Below are positions 6,650-8,901 of a DNA stretch of 8,901 bases, in pieces. The notes under the pieces were generated by a model. It searched no databases. It was not told the DNA's origin and saw nothing but the letters and a program-made list of their open reading frames with translations. Every line of letters begins with the position of its first letter. Position 1 is the first letter of the stretch. The stretch is from assembly GCA_017550765.1 (NCBI GenBank), contig JAFZOC010000145.1, positions 1 through 8,901 on the forward strand, read 5' to 3'. This DNA comes from Oscillospiraceae bacterium. GTDB lineage: Bacteria > Bacillota_A > Clostridia > Oscillospirales > Oscillospiraceae. The position numbers and the translations under genes are program-made.

Positions 6650-6684
6650 AAAAATGGGAACTTTTTCGGAAGTTCCCATTTTTT
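6650..6684. terminator. Bidirectional intrinsic terminator between convergent genes
   Basis: AAAAATGGGAACTT (6650-6663) pairs perfectly with AAGTTCCCATTTTT (6670-6683) around a 6-base loop. The A-tract before and T-tract after the GC core give a U-run on both strands. It would end the four-gene cluster on the plus strand and the peptidase mRNA on the minus strand. Confidence 0.85.
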
Positions 6685-6685
6685 C

Positions 6686-6711
6686 CTCTCAAGGTGTCGA
6701 CACCTTGAGAG
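6686..6711. repeat. 26-base perfect palindrome centred on GTCGAC
   Basis: Each 13-base half (CTCTCAAGGTGTC and its complement) matches without a mismatch. Its last five bases, GAGAG (6707-6711), are also the first five bases of hairpin repeat copy 2, so in RNA the two structures compete for that arm. It may be part of the same repeat element, a dimeric protein site, or a second 3'-end hairpin. Confidence 0.75.
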
Positions 6712-6741
6712 CCCCGGGCGGATGCCCGGGGCTCTCGACCT
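6706..6741. repeat. GC-rich hairpin repeat, copy 2
   Basis: Positions 6707-6741 are identical to copy 1 at 6537-6571 in the same orientation. The stem is 13 perfect base pairs plus a G-U closing pair, because position 6706 is T instead of C. The copies are 170 bases apart and could recombine, deleting the terminator between them. Confidence 0.75.
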
Positions 6742-6793
6742 CCCCTGTCTCCCTGCTGCCTACAGCCCCGGGCCGGGCTCCCGGACGTGCGTA

Positions 6794-8071
6794 TCACACC
6801 ACCAGCGCGCCCAGCACCAAGATCGGCAGCACCCGCTGCCAGATCTCCGGGAAGTCCCCGACCGGCAGGGGCGAGACCCCCCGCCCCACCTCGACCGTGA
6901 AGCCGGGCCGGTCGAAGGTCTGGATGTACCAGTCCTTGTAGCCGGCGAAGCCCGAGGCGAAGGGGACCTCCTCTGCCCGGTAGCCGGACACCTCGGCGAA
7001 GAGCGTCGCGATCTGACGGGCGCCCTCCGGCTCCAGATCCTGGTACTTCCAGTAGATGACCTCCCCCTGGCTGTGGAGCGCGAGGGCCAGCGCCGGGTCG
7101 AAGCGCTCCGTGAGCTCCGCCATGGCGCGGCTCTCCGGGGCTGTCAGGGGGGCCTGCCCCACGAAATCCGCCGGCGCGGGGGAGACGATCCCGGCAGCGT
7201 ACTTGTTGGCCCGGGCCTGCTCCCAGCCCGCCGGATACTGCAGGTTCAGGTCCACGCCCCGGATGTTGGCCTTCCAGCCCGAGGGGAAGGGGAAGCGGGG
7301 ATAGGCCCGGGCGATGGTCTGGGCGTTCCGGAAGGCCTCTCCCCCGCTCAGTTCCCCCGTGACCAGGTCCATCCCGTCCGGGTCCACCGCCGGGATCAGG
7401 CAGATCGTGGCGTGGTCCAGGATCTCCCCGGCGCTGACCGTGACGATCTCTTCCCCGGCGACGAAGGCCTTGGCCAGCTCCTCCGCGAAGCGCAGCAGCA
7501 GCGGCGTGGTGATCCACTCGTTGGCGTGGTGCTCCGCGTTGTAGAGCACCCGGCTCTCCCCCTGGCCGATCCGCAGGCTCCACAGGGGCTTCCCCAGGAC
7601 GCTCTTGCCCACGGAGCCCGCCGTCAGGAAGGGATAGCGGGCGGCGAGGCCCTGGACGCAGTAGCCCACCAGCGCCGCGCACCAATCGATGGTGACGGGG
7701 ACCACGTCGAAGGGCAGCGGCACGATCAGCGAGGCGCCGATCTGCAAGTTTTCAGGCTCCACGCCGGGGTTGGCCAGGCGGATCGCCTCCACGCTGCTGC
7801 CGTAGAGCCGCGCCAGGGACCAGAGCGTGTCGCCCCGGCGGATCTTCAGGCTGAGATAGCCCGTATACCAGGGCAGCAGGGCCCGGTGGGTGGCCGGCCC
7901 GACGATCCCGTCCACGCTCAGGCGCTCCACCGCCTGGAAACGCGCCACGGCGCCGCGGGTAGCCGGCCCGAAGGCGCCGTCGGTGTCCAAAGGCCCGTAG
8001 CCCGCCCGGTCCAGGGCCAGTTGCAGGAGCTGTACGGCCGGGCCGGTGCTCCCAGTCCGCAAAGTACGCAT
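6794..8071 (-). CDS. M14 family peptidase with peptidoglycan-binding and LysM domains (gamma-D-glutamyl-diaminopimelate endopeptidase type)
   Basis: 425 residues. Order of domains: a peptidoglycan-binding type 1 repeat at about 5-66 (DGAFGPATRGAVARFQ), a LysM domain at about 73-118 (RGDTLWSLARLYG), and a zinc peptidase domain at about 125-415. Zinc ligands are His182 and Glu185 in HHANEW and His333 in LALHSQGE; the general base is Glu394 in FTVEVGRG. GVDLNLQYPAGW (272-283) resembles the YqgT/ENP1 branch, which cleaves the gamma-D-Glu-meso-diaminopimelate bond of peptidoglycan stem peptides. No signal peptide is visible, as is usual for ENP1-type enzymes that act in sporulating cells or on recycled muropeptides. 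The start at 8071 has AAGGAGGG 7 bases upstream. It is transcribed alone, convergent with the lipoprotein gene, and ends at the bidirectional terminator. Exact bond specificity is inferred. Confidence 0.9.
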   Translation of the reverse strand: MRTLRTGSTGPAVQLLQLALDRAGYGPLDTDGAFGPATRGAVARFQAVERLSVDGIVGPATHRALLPWYTGYLSLKIRRGDTLWSLARLYGSSVEAIRLANPGVEPENLQIGASLIVPLPFDVVPVTIDWCAALVGYCVQGLAARYPFLTAGSVGKSVLGKPLWSLRIGQGESRVLYNAEHHANEWITTPLLLRFAEELAKAFVAGEEIVTVSAGEILDHATICLIPAVDPDGMDLVTGELSGGEAFRNAQTIARAYPRFPFPSGWKANIRGVDLNLQYPAGWEQARANKYAAGIVSPAPADFVGQAPLTAPESRAMAELTERFDPALALALHSQGEVIYWKYQDLEPEGARQIATLFAEVSGYRAEEVPFASGFAGYKDWYIQTFDRPGFTVEVGRGVSPLPVGDFPEIWQRVLPILVLGALVV

Positions 8072-8078
8072 GGGGCAT

Positions 8079-8086
8079 CCCTCCTT
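8079..8086 (-). promoter_or_regulatory. Ribosome binding site of the M14 peptidase gene
   Basis: On the minus strand AAGGAGGG lies 7 bases before the ATG at 8071. An ATG at 8078 in another frame directly abuts this site and is not usable. Confidence 0.82.
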
Positions 8087-8098
8087 ATTCGATACTGT

Positions 8099-8128
8099 CT
8101 ATGCCTTTTTTCGAAAACTATGCCTTTT
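8099..8128. repeat. Tandem 11-base direct repeat in the peptidase leader or promoter
   Basis: CTATGCCTTTT occurs exactly at 8099-8109 and 8118-8128, a 19-base period close to two helical turns. It lies upstream of the peptidase gene on the minus strand (AAAAGGCATAG twice) and about 16 bases before the -35 box of the plus-strand promoter. It could be a regulator binding site. I found no convincing minus-strand promoter here, so its relation to peptidase transcription is open. Confidence 0.5.
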
Positions 8129-8143
8129 CCTTCCGATCTCCCC

Positions 8144-8172
8144 TTGCGTTTTTCTCTTCGTTCCTTTATACT
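8144..8172 (+). promoter_or_regulatory. Sigma-A-type promoter for the ABC transporter ATPase gene
   Basis: TTGCGT (8144-8149) and TATACT (8167-8172) are 17 bases apart. Transcription would begin near 8179, giving a leader of roughly 195 bases before the ATG at 8375. The match is good but not perfect. Confidence 0.6.
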
Positions 8173-8209
8173 GGTAAAAGCGGGACTGTGATCCCGACTG
8201 ACGATCGCG

Positions 8210-8238
8210 TGCGCAGCTCTCCACTTTTCAGCTGCGCA
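8210..8238 (+). other. Leader stem-loop upstream of the ABC ATPase gene
   Basis: TGCGCAGCT (8210-8218) pairs perfectly with AGCTGCGCA (8230-8238) around an 11-base loop. It lies in the 5' leader, 9 bases before the strong AAGGAGG site. It may be a regulatory structure. I recognise no riboswitch class. Confidence 0.5.
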
Positions 8239-8247
8239 TAGCCAAAA

Positions 8248-8254
8248 AAGGAGG
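8248..8254 (+). promoter_or_regulatory. Strong ribosome-binding-like site without a standard start codon
   Basis: AAGGAGG, part of an AAAAAAGGAGGAGAAG stretch, is the best such site near the ATPase gene, yet the ATPase ATG is about 120 bases further on. Six bases after it is an ATC codon at 8261 that is in frame with the ATPase and open all the way to it. A GTG at 8269 is in another frame and reaches a stop after 11 codons (TAA at 8302). Confidence 0.4.
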
Positions 8255-8374
8255 AGAAGTATCCGCCCGTGCTCGGGCTGCGGCAGTGTGGAGACCTGTC
8301 GTAACGCGGCGCGCCTCATCGCCGGCGGCCGCGAGCGCGTATCGAGCGAAGGCTGTACGCGCGGAGCAAGGAAC

Positions 8375-8901
8375 ATGGCAACTGTCCAACTCAAAGGCAT
8401 CAAGAAAGTGTACCCCTACATCAGCGGCGAGCAGAAGAAGAGCAAGAAGAAAAAGGCTGACGAACCGGAGAAGAAGAAAGTCAATCTCCAGATCACCGAC
8501 GAGGGCGTCGTGGCCGTCCAGGAGTTCAACTTGGACATCGCTGACAAGGAGTTCATCGTCCTGGTCGGCCCCTCCGGCTGCGGCAAGTCCACTACCCTGC
8601 GCATGGTATCCGGCCTGGAGGAGATCACCGCGGGCGAACTGCTGATCGACGGCAAGCTCGTCAACGACGTGGCTCCCAAGGACCGCGACATCGCCATGGT
8701 CTTCCAGAACTACGCCCTGTACCCCCACATGACCGTGTATGAGAACATGGCCTTCTCCCTGAAGCTGCGCCACACCCCCAAGGACGAGATCGACCGCAAG
8801 GTCCGCGAAGCTGCTGAGATCCTGGGCATCACCCAGTATCTGGAGCGCAAGCCCAAGGCCCTGTCCGGCGGCCAGCGCCAGCGTGTGGCCATCGGCCGCG
8901 C
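8375..8901 (+). CDS. ugpC: MalK/MsmK/UgpC-type ABC transporter ATP-binding protein, partial at the right edge
   Basis: 175 residues before the window ends; the family is about 365-400 residues. It energises uptake of sugars, oligosaccharides or glycerol-3-phosphate through a binding-protein-dependent importer and often serves several permeases. Visible motifs: A-loop Tyr13, Walker [10 protein letters not shown] (65-73, Lys71), Q-loop Gln111 in [13 protein letters not shown], and the signature LSGGQRQR (163-170). Walker B and the C-terminal regulatory domain are outside the window. Relative to E. coli MalK (Walker A Lys42) there is a lysine-rich insertion of about 29 residues between the A-loop and FNLDI, with KKSKKKK at 21-27. 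The ATG at 8375 follows GGAG at 8363-8366 by 8 bases, and [13 protein letters not shown] is the usual family N-terminus. The symbol is a family-level name; the substrate cannot be told from the ATPase alone. Confidence 0.92.
   Translation, partial: MATVQLKGIKKVYPYISGEQKKSKKKKADEPEKKKVNLQITDEGVVAVQEFNLDIADKEFIVLVGPSGCGKSTTLRMVSGLEEITAGELLIDGKLVNDVAPKDRDIAMVFQNYALYPHMTVYENMAFSLKLRHTPKDEIDRKVREAAEILGITQYLERKPKALSGGQRQRVAIGR

Larger units (their letters stand above)
6458..6793. other. Convergent intergenic region rich in inverted repeats
   Basis: 336 bases between the stop codons of the lipoprotein and peptidase genes. I see no credible gene. The contents, in order, are a non-repetitive stretch (6458-6535), hairpin repeat copy 1, a spacer (6572-6649), a bidirectional terminator, a 26-base palindrome and hairpin repeat copy 2. 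Open frames here translate the hairpins themselves and end in the neighbouring genes' shadows. Confidence 0.75.
8072..8374. other. Divergent intergenic region between peptidase and ABC ATPase genes
   Basis: 303 bases without a confident gene. From left to right it holds the peptidase ribosome binding site, the CTATGCCTTTT tandem repeat, a plus-strand promoter, two hairpins (CGGGA/TCCCG at 8181-8196 and the stem at 8210-8238), an isolated strong ribosome-binding-like site at 8248-8254, and a GC-rich stretch to 8362. Confidence 0.65.

Noticed and set aside
5647..6651. Minus-strand open frame opposite the beta-helix lipoprotein
   Set aside because: Ser/Pro/Arg-rich antisense translation that includes the hairpin repeat and terminator region; no domain features.
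6621..6941. Small plus-strand frame running through the terminator, palindrome and hairpin repeat
   Set aside because: It encodes the inverted repeats themselves and then reads antisense into the peptidase gene. It lies after a terminator and has no credible function.
8174..8190. Possible CcpA (cre) site near TAAAAGCGGGACTG
   Set aside because: It departs from the cre consensus at about four fixed positions and lacks symmetry.
6722..8191. Plus-strand open frame of about 490 codons opposite the M14 peptidase
   Set aside because: It is the antisense shadow of a peptidase with intact zinc ligands; its own translation shows no family features.
8165..8193. Minus-strand promoter for the peptidase using TATAAA at 8165-8170
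   Set aside because: No acceptable -35 box at 16-18 bases spacing; the match is explained by the overlapping plus-strand TATACT.

Overview
The window looks like chromosomal DNA from a GC-rich, Gram-positive, anaerobic Clostridia-type bacterium, probably Oscillospiraceae-like. The grounds are strong GGAGG-type ribosome binding sites, near-perfect sigma-A promoters, a CotH-family kinase, a gamma-D-glutamyl-meso-diaminopimelate-type M14 peptidase, and a MalK/UgpC-type ATPase with a lysine-rich insertion that I associate with gut Clostridia. The taxonomic call is an inference. Nothing in the window looks like phage, insertion sequence, CRISPR, tRNA or rRNA.

Layout: (1) positions 1-799, minus strand, the N-terminal four fifths of a cytoplasmic type I L-asparaginase, running off the left edge. 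(2) 800-1100, a divergent promoter region with one clear sigma-A promoter on each strand. (3) 1101-6457, plus strand, a four-gene cluster: a membrane-anchored CotH-type kinase with two lamin-tail domains and a chitobiase-like domain; a VTC-domain polyphosphate polymerase; a DUF4956 membrane protein whose start overlaps the VTC stop by 11 bases; and a lipoprotein with a right-handed beta-helix of the Cthe_2159 carbohydrate-binding family. (4) 6458-6793, a convergent intergenic region with a bidirectional terminator, a 26-base perfect palindrome and two copies of a 35-base hairpin repeat. (5) 6794-8071, minus strand, an M14 peptidase with peptidoglycan-binding and LysM domains. (6) 8072-8374, a divergent regulatory region with a plus-strand promoter, a structured leader and an 11-base tandem repeat. 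(7) 8375 to the right edge, the start of a sugar-type ABC transporter ATPase.

The four-gene cluster is the most interesting part. A soluble VTC polymerase lies next to, and is translationally coupled with, a multi-pass membrane protein. It is flanked by a surface-anchored atypical kinase and a surface beta-helix lipoprotein that may bind acidic sugars and calcium. I propose that VTC and DUF4956 together make and translocate polyphosphate or a related phosphorylated polymer, and that the CotH protein and the lipoprotein act on the outer face of the membrane. The domain calls are well supported by the sequence. The joint function is a hypothesis. The other genes are ordinary housekeeping or accessory genes: asparagine catabolism, cell-wall peptide cleavage and sugar uptake.
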